Shown here: positions 23,906 through 32,996 of the stretch, one piece after another
How positions within the stretch are numbered: the first letter of the stretch is position 1
Layout of the letters: each line of letters opens with the position of its first letter
Assembly (NCBI RefSeq): GCF_004320525.1
Contig: NZ_SIHX01000002.1
Span: 62,001 to 126,000 of the forward strand
Length of the DNA stretch: 64,000 bases
Source: Arthrobacter sp. S39
GTDB taxonomy: Bacteria; Actinomycetota; Actinomycetes; Actinomycetales; Micrococcaceae
Direction: 5' to 3'
The notes under the pieces: generated by a model
The model's input: the letters and a program-made list of their open reading frames with translations, nothing else
What the model was told of the DNA's origin: nothing
The model's database searches: none
Made by a program: the position numbers and the translations under genes

Positions 23906-26900
23906 GTGAACCATCCCCCTCAAGACAGCCCGTTCGGCAAGGACGGTCCTCCGCACCGCAGCAGCAGAAGGCGCCTTTCCACGGGCACCAAAGCCGTCAC
24001 GGCAGCCGTCGCCTCCGCGGCCATTGCCTTCACGGGCCTGCCGGCCGTCGAGGCCACCACGTCCCTGCCACCCGTGGGCAGCGGATTCCGCTTCGACTTC
24101 GGCCCCGGCAGCACCGAAGCCGGCTACACCCATGTTGACGCCGGCACTGCGTACTCCGCCGCCGGCAAGTTCGGCTTTACGGACACTGCCGTGACATCCG
24201 GGGTGGACCGGGCCACCGGCGACGCCCTCCGCTCCGACTTCGTCCAGGCACAGGGCAGCAGCTTCCTGGTGGACCTGCCTAACGGTGACTACACCGTCAA
24301 GCTCATCGCCGGTGATGCCGCCGAAGCAACCAATATCGCCATCACGGCAGAGAAGGTGGCCAAGGTCCAGCTCACGGACAAGGCGGCCGGCCAGTACCTG
24401 GAGATGGAATTCCCCATTTCCCTGGTGGACGGCCAGCTGAACCTGGACTTCTCCGGCACGGCGGCCAAGATCAACTCACTCGTGATTGCCGCCCGCGCAC
24501 CGCGGACTGCCACCACTGACCCCGGTGTCTACCTTGCCGGGGACTCCACCGTCCAGACCTACGACGCCGGCTTTGTTCCCCAGGCGGGCTGGGGCCAGAT
24601 GATTGACCGCTTCTTCGATGACAAGGTGGCCTTCAGGAACCACGCCATCGGTGGCCGCAGCTCCAAGAACTTCATCAGCCAGGGACGGCTCGACGAGATC
24701 CTGCGGGTCATCAACCCCGGCGACTACCTCATGGTGCAGTTCGGCCACAACGATGCCACCATCGGCGTGGATGACCGCTACGCGTCCCCGGCGGACTACA
24801 AGGAATACCTTCGGACCTACGTCAACGGTGCCCGTCAGCGCGGCGCCACCCCTGTGCTGGTCACCCCCGTGGGACGGCGCGACTACGACGAGGCCACCGG
24901 CAAATTCAACGTCAGCTTCCCCGAGTACGTGGCCAAGATGCAGGAACTGGCCGCCGAAGAGAACGTGGCACTGGTGGACCTGTCCGCCCTGAGCCGCGCC
25001 TACTACGACGCCATCGGCCCGGAGGACACCAAGTCCGTATTCCTCCACGTCGACGCCGGCGTGTACCCGAACCGGCCCACCGGCACCGTGGACAACACGC
25101 ACTTCCAGGAATACGGCGCCATCCAGATCGCCCGCCTGATCGCGGGGAGCGTGAAGCAGCTCAGCCTGCCGCTGGCATCGCACATTGAGGAGATCGCACC
25201 GCCGTCGGCCGTTCCCGCGAAGCCGCAGGGCCTGGTGGCCGGCAGTGTGTCCAACGCCGGGGCGCTGCTGAAATGGCAGCCCGTTGCAGATGCGGACATC
25301 TACAAGGTGTACCGGAAACTTGCCTCCGAACCGGACAGCTCCTGGGCGCTGGCCACGACGGCCACTGTCCCAACGGCCAACCTCACCGGGCTGGCCGAAG
25401 GCACTGCCTACAACGTCCGCGTCGCCGCCATGAACGGCAAGGGCCTGTCCGAACCCAGCGACACCCTGAACGTGACCACCCAGGAAGCAAAGTACCGCTT
25501 TGACTTCGGCCCGGTAGGGGCGCCGGTCGAGGCCGGATACACCGAGGTCAACCGCACCATGGCCTACACGCCTGAGCGCGGCTTCGGGTTCAAGGACCTC
25601 GCAGTGCTGAGCGACCGCGACCGCGGTGCCGTCACCACCAACCTGCTGCGCGACTTCGTCCTCAGCGGTTCCAGCTTCGAATTCCAACTCGACGTCCCGA
25701 ACGGCACCTACGCGCTCAAGACGTACCACAGTGACTGGATCGGCTCCACCCGGACCGATGTCGCCGCCGAAGGCACGCCCTACGGCCAGGTCGCCTCCAG
25801 CAAGGCCTCATCCGCTACCAAGATCATCAACCAGGTCCTGGTGTCCGATGGCCAGCTGAACCTCACCATCAGCGGCTCGGGCCAGCGGCTTAACGGCCTC
25901 GAGGTCACCCCACTGCTGGTTGGCCCCACCAACCTGCACACCACGGCCGTGGATGCCGGCGCTGAACCGCCGGCTGTTGACCTCGCCTGGGATGCAGTGG
26001 GAGACGCAGCCGGCTACAAGGTGTTCCGCCAGGCCTCATTCGAGACCGGGCCCCAGCTGATCGCGGAAAACGTCACATCCGCTTCCTACCGCGACAGCAC
26101 GGCCTTCGCCGGCCTGAAGTACAAGTACTTCGTCACGGCCGTGGACAACACGGGCCTGGAGTCCGTTCCGTCCAACACCTTCGAGGTTGCCTTGGTGGAC
26201 CCGGGCACGGCGGTCCCCGCGGCAACCGCAAAGCTGGACGTCAAGGCAGTCGAGAAGAACAGCGTCTCACTCAAGTGGCAGAAGGTCGCCGGAGCGGCCG
26301 CCTACCAGGTTTACCGGTCAACGTCCCCTGACGGGCCGTTCGAGTACGCCGGCCGGGCCACCGAGGTGAACTTCACGGACTTCTCAGTCCTGACCACCAT
26401 CAAGTTCTACTACCGCGTGACCACAGTGAACAAGGGCGGCGAATCCGCTCCCTCGGCAGTCATCGGAACCCAAAAGGTCACCGTGGTGAACCGGCAGCTG
26501 GAGAACCTGGACCGCGCGCCCGTTGCGCTCCTGACCGAACAGGGTGTCCGCGTGGGCTGGCGAATGCTGGGCCTGGATACTGAGCAGATCGGCTTCCACA
26601 TCATCCGCGACGGCGTCCAGCTCACCGAGGAGCCCATCCGGAACAGCACCACTTTCCTCGACCCAACAGGCACCGCCGCGTCCCGGTATGTGGTCAAGGC
26701 CGTGGGCAACGGCGGGGACCAACTCACGACCGAGTTCACGCCGCTTGCCCAGGACTACCTGGCGGTCAAGCTGGACAAGCCTGCCGACGATTACACGAAG
26801 GACGGCCAGCCGTACACCTACTCCGCGGGTGATTCCAGTGTTGCCGACGTCGACGGCGACGGCACGTACGAGATCATCCAGATGTGGTCCCCGTCCAACT

Positions 26901-28306
26901 CCAAGGACAACTCGCAGGCGGGCTACACCGGCACTGTCTACGTGGACGCCTACAGGATGGACGGCACCAAGCTCTGGCGGATCAACATGGGACCGAACAT
27001 CCGCGCCGGCGCGCACTACACGCAGGTGCTTGCCTACGACTTCGACGGCGACGGAAAGGCCGAAGTCGCGATGAAGACGGCGGACGGCACACGCGACGCC
27101 GCCGGCACCGTGATCGGAAACGCCACTGCGGACTACCGCAACAGCAGCGGCTACGTGCTGACCGGGCCGGAGTTCCTGTCAGTCTTCCACGGTGCCACCG
27201 GCACCATCATGGACACGGTGGCCTACGAACCTCCCCGCGGCGACGTGGCCGCCTGGGGCGACGCCTACGGCAACCGCGTGGACCGGTTCCTCGGCGCCGT
27301 CGCCTACCTCGACGGCGAACACCCCTCCATGATGTTCAGCCGCGGCTACTACACCCGGACCGTCCTGGCCACCTACGACCTCGTGGGCGGCAAGATCGTC
27401 AAACGCTGGATCTTCGATTCAGACATCGCCGGAACCCAGTACCGCAGCCAGGGCAACCACAACCTGTCAGTGGCGGACGTTGACGCCGACGGCAAGGACG
27501 AGTTCGTCTTCGGTTCCATGACCATCGACGACAACGGCAAGCCGCTCTACAGCACCGGCCTTGGCCACGGTGACGCCATCCACACGTCCGACCTGGACCC
27601 CTCCCGGCCCGGACTCGAAACATTCGCGGCCCACGAGGACATGGGTTCCAGCGGCAACAAGGGCGCCACGTTCCGCGACTCCCGGACCGGCGAAGTCCTC
27701 TGGAGCATCCCGGCCACCAAGGACACCGGCCGCGCGGCCGCCGGTGACATCGACCCCCGGTACGCCGGGGCCGAGGGCTGGGCGATCGGCGGCGACGCTG
27801 CATGGAACTCCCCCGTCGGTGAGCTGCGCTCAGCCAAGGGTGAACTGATCGCCAACAACATCCCGGCAGCCAACTTCCTGGCCTGGTGGGACGGTGACCT
27901 GCTCCGGGAGATCGTTGACCATGACTGGGACGCCACCACCAGCAAGGGAACGCCCAGCATCTCCAAGTGGAACTGGGAAACCGGATCCAGTGACCGGCTC
28001 CTGACCGCCGCCGGCGCGAAGTCCAACAACAGCACCAAGGGAACCCCGGCCATCCAGGCCGATCTCCTCGGTGACTGGCGTGAGGAACTCGCCTGGCCGT
28101 CGTCGGACAGCACCGAACTGCGGATCTACACCACCACTGCGGGCACCGGCGTCCGTCTCCGGACGCTGATGCACGATCCGGTGTACCGGCAGTCCGTTGC
28201 ACGCGAGAACATCGCCTACAACCAGCCGCCGCACCCCAGCTTCTACATCGGGGCCGGCATGGACCTGCCCGCGCAGCCGGACATCACCTACACCGGCGCG
28301 AAGTAA
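23906..28306 (+). CDS. Secreted rhamnogalacturonan acetylesterase-lyase fusion (CE12-PL11)
   Basis: 1466 residues. N-terminal signal with RRR and hydrophobic core (about 17-45, possibly Tat). Then a galactose-binding-like domain (about 54-205, FRFDFGPG), a CE12 SGNH esterase (about 207-425: Ser214 in AGDSTVQTY, Asn282 in FGHND, Asp396 and His399 in DNTH), an FN3 domain (435-527), a second FRFDFGP-like domain (530-668), two FN3-like domains (675-860), and a PL11 rhamnogalacturonan lyase propeller (about 865-1466: VADVDGDGTYEIIQMW, DFDGDGKAEVAMKTADG, HGDAIHTSDLDP). One secreted protein would deacetylate and cleave the rhamnogalacturonan-I backbone of pectin. GTG 23906 is chosen for AAGGAG 6 nt upstream. 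Confidence 0.9.
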   Translation: MNHPPQDSPFGKDGPPHRSSRRRLSTGTKAVTAAVASAAIAFTGLPAVEATTSLPPVGSGFRFDFGPGSTEAGYTHVDAGTAYSAAGKFGFTDTAVTSGVDRATGDALRSDFVQAQGSSFLVDLPNGDYTVKLIAGDAAEATNIAITAEKVAKVQLTDKAAGQYLEMEFPISLVDGQLNLDFSGTAAKINSLVIAARAPRTATTDPGVYLAGDSTVQTYDAGFVPQAGWGQMIDRFFDDKVAFRNHAIGGRSSKNFISQGRLDEILRVINPGDYLMVQFGHNDATIGVDDRYASPADYKEYLRTYVNGARQRGATPVLVTPVGRRDYDEATGKFNVSFPEYVAKMQELAAEENVALVDLSALSRAYYDAIGPEDTKSVFLHVDAGVYPNRPTGTVDNTHFQEYGAIQIARLIAGSVKQLSLPLASHIEEIAPPSAVPAKPQGLVAGSVSNAGALLKWQPVADADIYKVYRKLASEPDSSWALATTATVPTANLTGLAEGTAYNVRVAAMNGKGLSEPSDTLNVTTQEAKYRFDFGPVGAPVEAGYTEVNRTMAYTPERGFGFKDLAVLSDRDRGAVTTNLLRDFVLSGSSFEFQLDVPNGTYALKTYHSDWIGSTRTDVAAEGTPYGQVASSKASSATKIINQVLVSDGQLNLTISGSGQRLNGLEVTPLLVGPTNLHTTAVDAGAEPPAVDLAWDAVGDAAGYKVFRQASFETGPQLIAENVTSASYRDSTAFAGLKYKYFVTAVDNTGLESVPSNTFEVALVDPGTAVPAATAKLDVKAVEKNSVSLKWQKVAGAAAYQVYRSTSPDGPFEYAGRATEVNFTDFSVLTTIKFYYRVTTVNKGGESAPSAVIGTQKVTVVNRQLENLDRAPVALLTEQGVRVGWRMLGLDTEQIGFHIIRDGVQLTEEPIRNSTTFLDPTGTAASRYVVKAVGNGGDQLTTEFTPLAQDYLAVKLDKPADDYTKDGQPYTYSAGDSSVADVDGDGTYEIIQMWSPSNSKDNSQAGYTGTVYVDAYRMDGTKLWRINMGPNIRAGAHYTQVLAYDFDGDGKAEVAMKTADGTRDAAGTVIGNATADYRNSSGYVLTGPEFLSVFHGATGTIMDTVAYEPPRGDVAAWGDAYGNRVDRFLGAVAYLDGEHPSMMFSRGYYTRTVLATYDLVGGKIVKRWIFDSDIAGTQYRSQGNHNLSVADVDADGKDEFVFGSMTIDDNGKPLYSTGLGHGDAIHTSDLDPSRPGLETFAAHEDMGSSGNKGATFRDSRTGEVLWSIPATKDTGRAAAGDIDPRYAGAEGWAIGGDAAWNSPVGELRSAKGELIANNIPAANFLAWWDGDLLREIVDHDWDATTSKGTPSISKWNWETGSSDRLLTAAGAKSNNSTKGTPAIQADLLGDWREELAWPSSDSTELRIYTTTAGTGVRLRTLMHDPVYRQSVARENIAYNQPPHPSFYIGAGMDLPAQPDITYTGAK

Positions 28307-28341
28307 CCACCGGCCGCTGGGCCCTGCCAGCCAGCTGAACA

Positions 28342-28371
28342 GCCCCGTCCGCCGAAACCGGCGGGCGGGGC
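28342..28371 (+). terminator. Hairpin after the pectinolytic gene
   Basis: 13-bp stem with one mismatch (28342-28354 with 28359-28371) and loop AAAC, followed by a weak T-rich stretch. Confidence 0.6.
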
Positions 28372-28426
28372 AGTTCCTGTTGCGGCTATGTGTCAGCCCC
28401 AACCCCCGGGTAACCGGCCGCGTCAG

Positions 28427-28432
28427 TAAGAT
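28427..28432 (+). promoter_or_regulatory. -10 element (leaderless) of the thioesterase gene
   Basis: TAAGAT ends exactly 6 nt before the ATG at 28439; no Shine-Dalgarno is present. Confidence 0.45.
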
Positions 28433-28438
28433 CGCAGC

Positions 28439-29407
28439 ATGACTGAGACCGCAGCCAACTCCGTAACCCTCCGCTTCCTGGCCGCCCCCATGGATGTGGG
28501 CCACAGCGGGTCCGTGGACGCCGGGACCGTCCTGGAGTGGGTGGACAAGGCCGCGTATGCGGCCGCCGTCGGCTGGGCCAAGTCCTACTGCGTCACCGCC
28601 TACGTGGGCAACATCCACTTCGCGGACCCGGTCAACAGCGGCGACATGGTCGAGGTGGAGGCCACCATCGTGTACACGGGACGGTCCTCCATGCACATCC
28701 GCACGGTCGTCTCCTCCGGGGATCCCAAGGGCGGCCCGGCCACCATGAGCAGCCAGTGCATGGTGATCTTTGTGGCTGTGGGCGAGGACGGCAAGCCCAT
28801 CCCCGTCAAACAGTTTGAGCCGGTCACGGCCGACGAGATCGAGCAGCGCGACCATGCCCTGGCCAGGGTCAAGGTCCGTGAACAGATCGTTGAGGCCATG
28901 AACGCCCAGGAATATACCGACGCCGGAACGGCCGAACGCGTCACGCTGCGGTTCATGGCGGCCCCCACGGATGTGAACTGGGGCGGCAAGGTCCACGGCG
29001 GGATTGTCATGAAGTGGATCGACGAAGCCGCCTATGTCTGCGCATCACGGTATTCCGGGAAGGACACTGTCGCGGTGTTCTCCGGCGGCGTCCGCTTCTA
29101 CCGTCCGCTGCTCATCGGACATGTGGTGGAAGTGGAGGCGCGGCTGGTCTACACGGGGACCAAAGGCATGCACATTGCCGTACACGTCCGCTCCGGGGAT
29201 CCCAAGGGCAAGGAACTGAACCTCACCACCTACTGCCTCACCGTGATGGTGGCGCGCGACGCCGAAGGCACGTCGGTGCCCATCCCCCGCTGGGTGCCGG
29301 TCTCGGAGGAGGACAAGCGGCTGCACGCACACGCACGCGAGCTGCTGGAAATCCGGGGCACGGCCCCAGGGAACCGGCTGCCCAACCACCTGCTGGCGCA
29401 CGGCTAA
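28439..29407 (+). CDS. Acyl-CoA thioesterase, double hotdog
   Basis: 322 residues formed by two hotdog domains. The same block occurs twice: TLRFLAAPMDVGHSGSVDAGTVLEWVDKAAY (about 9-40) and TLRFMAAPTDVNWGGKVHGGIVMKWIDEAAY (about 170-200), each followed by a strand with VEVEA and YTG. This is the layout of cytoplasmic acyl-CoA hydrolases of the YciA/ACOT type, which split acyl-CoA into fatty acid and CoA. The second domain keeps the Asp of the active-site helix (WIDEAAY). The gene stands alone and ends convergent to dnaB. Confidence 0.88.
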   Translation: MTETAANSVTLRFLAAPMDVGHSGSVDAGTVLEWVDKAAYAAAVGWAKSYCVTAYVGNIHFADPVNSGDMVEVEATIVYTGRSSMHIRTVVSSGDPKGGPATMSSQCMVIFVAVGEDGKPIPVKQFEPVTADEIEQRDHALARVKVREQIVEAMNAQEYTDAGTAERVTLRFMAAPTDVNWGGKVHGGIVMKWIDEAAYVCASRYSGKDTVAVFSGGVRFYRPLLIGHVVEVEARLVYTGTKGMHIAVHVRSGDPKGKELNLTTYCLTVMVARDAEGTSVPIPRWVPVSEEDKRLHAHARELLEIRGTAPGNRLPNHLLAHG

Positions 29408-29435
29408 ACCAGTTGCGCCCTGCGGTGGCCGGACC

Positions 29436-30818
29436 TTAGAAGCCGCCGCCGCCGGCGTCGGCTGCCATGTTGGCGAACCGCGAGTAGTGGCCCTGGAAGG
29501 CCACCACGATGTCCTTGGTGGGGCCGTTACGGTGCTTGGCGATCAGGATGTCCGCCTCGCCGGCGCGCGGTGATTCTTTGTCGTAGACGTCCTCGCGGTG
29601 CAGCAGGATCACCATGTCGGCATCCTGCTCGATGGAGCCGGATTCACGAAGGTCCGAGACCATGGGCCGCTTGTCCTGCCGCTGTTCGGAACCACGGTTC
29701 AGCTGTGACAGCGCAATCACCGGGACCTGGAGTTCCTTGGCGAGCAGCTTGAGCGCACGCGAGAACTCCGAGACTTCCTGCTGGCGGGATTCCACTTTCT
29801 TTCCGGAGCTCATGAGCTGGAGGTAGTCCAGGATCACGAGTTTGAGGTCGTGCTGCTGCTTCAGGCGCCGGCACTTGGCACGGATTTCCATCAGCGACAT
29901 GTTGGGGCTGTCGTCGATGAACAGGGGGGCATCGTTCATCCGGCCCATGGTGGTGGCGATCTTGGACCATTGCTCGTCCTTGATGGTGCCCTTGCGGAGG
30001 TCCTGCAGCCCGATGGTGGCCTCGGCGGACAGCAGGCGCATGGCGATCTCGTTCCGGCCCATTTCGAGCGAGAACATCACCGTGGCCAGGTTGTTCTTGA
30101 TGGCCGCCGAACGGGCGAAGTCCAGCGCGAACGTGGACTTACCAACAGCCGGGCGGGCAGCGATGACGATCATCTGGCCGGGGTGCAGGCCGTGGGTGAG
30201 TTCGTCGAGTTCGTAGAACCCGGTGGGCACGCCGGTCATGCCTTCACCGCGGTGGCCGGAGGCTTCGATCTCGTCCACCGTGGATTCCATGACGTCCTTC
30301 AGGACGACATAGTCCTCGGCGGTGCGGCGCTCGGCCACAGCGTACACCTCGGCCTGGGCCTGGTTGACGAGGTCTTCCACTTCGCCGTCGGAGCCGTAAC
30401 CCAGCTGGACGATCTTGGTTCCCGCGTTGACCAGGCGCCGCAGCACGGCGCGTTCGGCCACGATTTCGGCGTAATAGCCGGCGTTGGCTGCAGTGGGCAC
30501 GGTCTGGATGAGTTCGTGCAGGTAGGCGGGTCCGCCGATCCTGTTGATCTCGGCGCGTTTGGTCAGCTCATCCGAGACGGTGACCGCATCCGCGGGCTCG
30601 CCGCGGCCATAGAGGTCAATGATGGCTTCGTAGATGGTTTCATGGGCTGGGCGGTAGAAGTCCTGGCCACGGAGGATTTCCACGACGTCGGCGATGGCGT
30701 CCTTGGAGAGCATCATGCCGCCCAGGACGGACTGTTCAGCCGGGATGTCCTGGGGAGGCTTCCGGCTGCTTTCGGATCCGCGGGTGCCCTCGATCGGGTC
30801 CAGGTGCGTTACTGACAA
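29436..30818 (-). CDS. dnaB: Replicative DNA helicase DnaB
   Basis: 460-residue hexameric helicase that unwinds DNA at the fork. N-terminal primase-binding domain (about 20-125, IPAEQSVLGGMMLS), linker, RecA-like ATPase with Walker A ARPAVGKS (Lys227), Walker B LVILDYLQLM, and the GSIEQDADMVILLHR arginine-finger region. No intein interrupts it. The start is TTG 30818 with GGAGG 9 nt upstream; the ATG at 30833 is out of frame. In many actinobacteria dnaB directly follows rplI; here 4.4 kb and genes on both strands separate them. A DnaA-box-rich region lies upstream. Confidence 0.97.
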   Translation of the reverse strand: MSVTHLDPIEGTRGSESSRKPPQDIPAEQSVLGGMMLSKDAIADVVEILRGQDFYRPAHETIYEAIIDLYGRGEPADAVTVSDELTKRAEINRIGGPAYLHELIQTVPTAANAGYYAEIVAERAVLRRLVNAGTKIVQLGYGSDGEVEDLVNQAQAEVYAVAERRTAEDYVVLKDVMESTVDEIEASGHRGEGMTGVPTGFYELDELTHGLHPGQMIVIAARPAVGKSTFALDFARSAAIKNNLATVMFSLEMGRNEIAMRLLSAEATIGLQDLRKGTIKDEQWSKIATTMGRMNDAPLFIDDSPNMSLMEIRAKCRRLKQQHDLKLVILDYLQLMSSGKKVESRQQEVSEFSRALKLLAKELQVPVIALSQLNRGSEQRQDKRPMVSDLRESGSIEQDADMVILLHREDVYDKESPRAGEADILIAKHRNGPTKDIVVAFQGHYSRFANMAADAGGGGF

Positions 30819-31003
30819 AGCTGCCGTCCTCCATTGTGTGCCGCAGCGGAACGAGAAGGTTCCACCGTGGTTAAGCTGTTCTTCCTGTGGGGTGCGGGCG
30901 TCTTGGACATCCGCAACACACCCAACAGGTCAGGTCTACCGGAGGGCACCGACAATTACTGTCCGGCCGCCCTCTCGGGCCCATGGGCTTTGTGCACAAA
31001 GAG

Positions 31004-31481
31004 TTATCCCCAATATCCACAGGTTATCCACAGAAGTGTCCGCCGCGGCGGGATCCAGGGATCCGCCGTGGTGGTCCGCGTACTCCGCCGCAGCGTTTTC
31101 GCCCCCCAAAAACAGGTATTCCGCTACGCTAGCCCTCCTTTCCCAAAGGGCAAAGCCCACTGTCCCCACGGCCTGTGGAAAACCTGTGCACTAAGCGGCA
31201 TAGCTTGTGCACAGCCTGTGGGTGACCCTGTGGAAACAAAAAAAGTTTCACTTCAAATATGCGTCTGACCTGCGGAAACTCCGGTTCGAGCGTGTGGAGG
31301 AAATATTCTTTTGCCAAACCTTCATCCACAGCTTGCAGGCCAGGGCTATTGATTGTGGACCGAATTCGGGGCCCAATCGTGGCCGGATATCCCTGGACCG
31401 TGATCAATTCCACAGCAAGGGCGCCGAATTGACGCCACACCCGGCGGACTGTATGCGGGTCGCGGAATATGCTGTGGATAA
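31004..31481. other. DnaA-box cluster upstream of dnaB
   Basis: In the 690-bp gap between dnaB and the next gene there are two perfect DnaA boxes, TTATCCACA at 31024-31032 and TGTGGATAA (reverse) at 31473-31481, and four with one mismatch: TTATCCCCA 31004-31012, ATATCCACA 31013-31021, TGTGGAAAA 31174-31182, TCATCCACA 31322-31330. Weaker copies stand at 31205, 31229 and 31354. AT-rich stretches occur near 31235-31262 and 31298-31320. No dnaA, dnaN or gyrase gene is near, so it is not the usual actinobacterial oriC; it may be a DnaA-binding regulatory, titration or origin-like site. Confidence 0.75.
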
Positions 31482-31506
31482 CAGCGATCTGGCATAAGCT
31501 CTATAC

Positions 31507-31962
31507 ATGGGCGAAATACTGATGGTGCTGTTGCCTGCGCTGGTTCTGGTGGCGGTAATCTGGGGTCTTTCAACAGCCCTCAGCCCCCGCGATTCCGGAA
31601 TTTCCGACGCCGAAAAATACCAGCAGGACCTCGCGATGCGCTCGGCCGAACACTATGCCAACCAGGTCCGGGTCGCCACAGCTGCCCGCGCCCGGCTGGA
31701 CGCCAATACCCGCCCCAGCCAGAACGAGGCGCAACAGAGCCAGCAGGCGGACAACGCACGGGCCGCACTTCACGCACAGGCAGGCGGCATGCCCGGCCAG
31801 CATGGATACACGGCACTTCCGGGTGGGCAGCTCAACCCCCAGTTCGCCCTGCAGCTGCAGTCCATGGCCCGCGGCGGGCAGAAGCTCCAGGCCATCAAAC
31901 TCCTCCGCCAGGCGACGCACTTTGACCTGGCCACGGCCAAGAAGTACATAGATCGGCTTTAG
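31507..31962 (+). CDS. Membrane-anchored protein with L7/L12-like C-terminal helix motif
   Basis: 151 residues: one N-terminal membrane helix (ILMVLLPALVLVAVIWGL), a charged Gln/Ala-rich middle, and a C-terminal segment LQSMARGGQKLQAIKLLRQATHFDLATAKKYIDRL-like (about 117-151) that follows the pattern of the ribosomal protein L7/L12 C-terminal domain (G-K-AIK-R-L-AK). The domain is probably a protein-interaction module. No Shine-Dalgarno; a perfect DnaA box lies 25 bp upstream. The following gene starts 2 nt after its stop. Confidence 0.78.
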   Translation: MGEILMVLLPALVLVAVIWGLSTALSPRDSGISDAEKYQQDLAMRSAEHYANQVRVATAARARLDANTRPSQNEAQQSQQADNARAALHAQAGGMPGQHGYTALPGGQLNPQFALQLQSMARGGQKLQAIKLLRQATHFDLATAKKYIDRL

Positions 31963-31964
31963 AA

Positions 31965-32540
31965 ATGGAATCGCTTGTGATCCCCGCCTTCATCATGGTT
32001 GTTGTGGCTGCCGGTGTGGCCCTGGGTGCCCGCGCCATCAGCAGGCGCCTGAAGGCTTCCGCAGCGGCCGGCGCCGCGGCCCCCGCCAGTGACCCCGTGG
32101 AGTTGGCCCGGACGGCCGCCGCGAAGCTCACTGAGGACCAGCACCGCCGGCTCTACGCCCTCATCGCCCAGGGCCAGGCCATGGCGGCCATCAAGCTCTA
32201 CTATGAGGCCACAGACGCCGGCCTGAGGGCCTCCCGGGATGCCGTGGGCGCGCTGGCAGCCCACCCGCAGCCGTACCGGACTCCCGCGTCCGCGGAGGCG
32301 GCGCAGGAGGCCGACGACGACGATACTCCCCAGCGCTTTCCCTACCGCTACCGGGCCATCGCCAGCAAGGGTGACGTGACCCGGGAAGTCAGCAGCAACA
32401 TGCTCAACGACGAGATTTACGGGCGGATCCGCACGCTGGCGCGCAGCGGCGACACCGAAGGCGCCGCCACGGCCCTCACCCGGCACTCGGACATCACCCT
32501 CAAGCAGGCCCGGGAGTTCATCGCCCTCCTGGACGACTAG
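31965..32540 (+). CDS. Membrane-anchored protein with two L7/L12-like repeats
   Basis: 191 residues: N-terminal membrane helix (LVIPAFIMVVVAAGVALGA) and two segments resembling L7/L12-type helix pairs, about 58-90 (LIAQGQAMAAIKLYYEAT) and about 157-190 (RSGDTEGAATALTRHSDI then LKQAREFIALLDD). It begins 2 nt after the related gene, so the two are co-expressed and may form a complex at the membrane. Function unknown. Confidence 0.75.
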   Translation: MESLVIPAFIMVVVAAGVALGARAISRRLKASAAAGAAAPASDPVELARTAAAKLTEDQHRRLYALIAQGQAMAAIKLYYEATDAGLRASRDAVGALAAHPQPYRTPASAEAAQEADDDDTPQRFPYRYRAIASKGDVTREVSSNMLNDEIYGRIRTLARSGDTEGAATALTRHSDITLKQAREFIALLDD

Positions 32541-32572
32541 GGCAAAGCGGCCGGCAGGGCCCGTCGGCCCGG

Positions 32573-32929
32573 CTAGAAGTCGAAGAGATCCCCCAGCCAG
32601 CCTTCCTTTTTCTTGTGCCCGCGGCGGTCATAGTCACGGTCATGGCCCTGCTTGCCGTACTTGCGGTCGTCGTAGCGCGGTTGCTCGTAGCGGGGCTGGT
32701 CGCGCCGCGGTTCAAAGTTCGGGTACAGCGGAGGCGGCGTCGGGCCTGGAGCCGGGGCTGCCGGGGCCGGCGCAGGGGCTCCGCCGCCCATTGCCCCGTT
32801 GGCGCGGTCGATGATCTTGTCGAGCTCGCCGCGGTCGAGCCAGACGCCGCGGCACTGGGGGCAGTAGTCAATCTCCACACCGCTGCGTTCGCTCATGATC
32901 AGGTCAATGGAATCCACAGGACACTTCAT
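32573..32929 (-). CDS. TFIIB-type zinc-ribbon protein
   Basis: 118 residues. A zinc ribbon of the zf-TFIIB family at the N-terminus (MKCPVDSIDLIMSERSGVEI then YCPQCRGVWLDRGELDKII), with Cys3, Cys22 and Cys25 as three zinc ligands. A Pro/Ala-rich linker and a strongly charged Arg/Tyr/Asp tail follow, ending EGWLGDLFDF. Likely a nucleic-acid- or protein-binding factor of unknown role. The start at 32929 directly precedes the zinc ribbon; the frame upstream does not look homologous. Confidence 0.82.
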   Translation of the reverse strand: MKCPVDSIDLIMSERSGVEIDYCPQCRGVWLDRGELDKIIDRANGAMGGGAPAPAPAAPAPGPTPPPLYPNFEPRRDQPRYEQPRYDDRKYGKQGHDRDYDRRGHKKKEGWLGDLFDF

Positions 32930-32996
32930 GTCCCGGTCAACGATCGGAAGGCCCGGATAGTTCGGTTGCAGGATCCTTTCGCGCGGCGGGCCTGCC

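Noticed and set aside
29436..30818. Intein in dnaB
   Set aside because: DnaB is a frequent intein host, but the length (460 residues) and unbroken Walker motifs show none.
30816..30833. ATG at 30833 as the dnaB start
   Set aside because: It is out of frame by one base with the dnaB coding frame; TTG 30818 with its Shine-Dalgarno is used.
30834..31268. Possible 144-residue gene between dnaB and the membrane protein pair
   Set aside because: It runs across DnaA boxes with Cys/Pro/Arg-rich sequence and no homology pattern; the region is better read as regulatory DNA.
31004..31481. Chromosomal oriC
   Set aside because: DnaA boxes and AT-rich tracts are present, but dnaA, dnaN, rpmH and gyrase genes are absent. 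I keep it as a DnaA-box cluster, not as the main origin.
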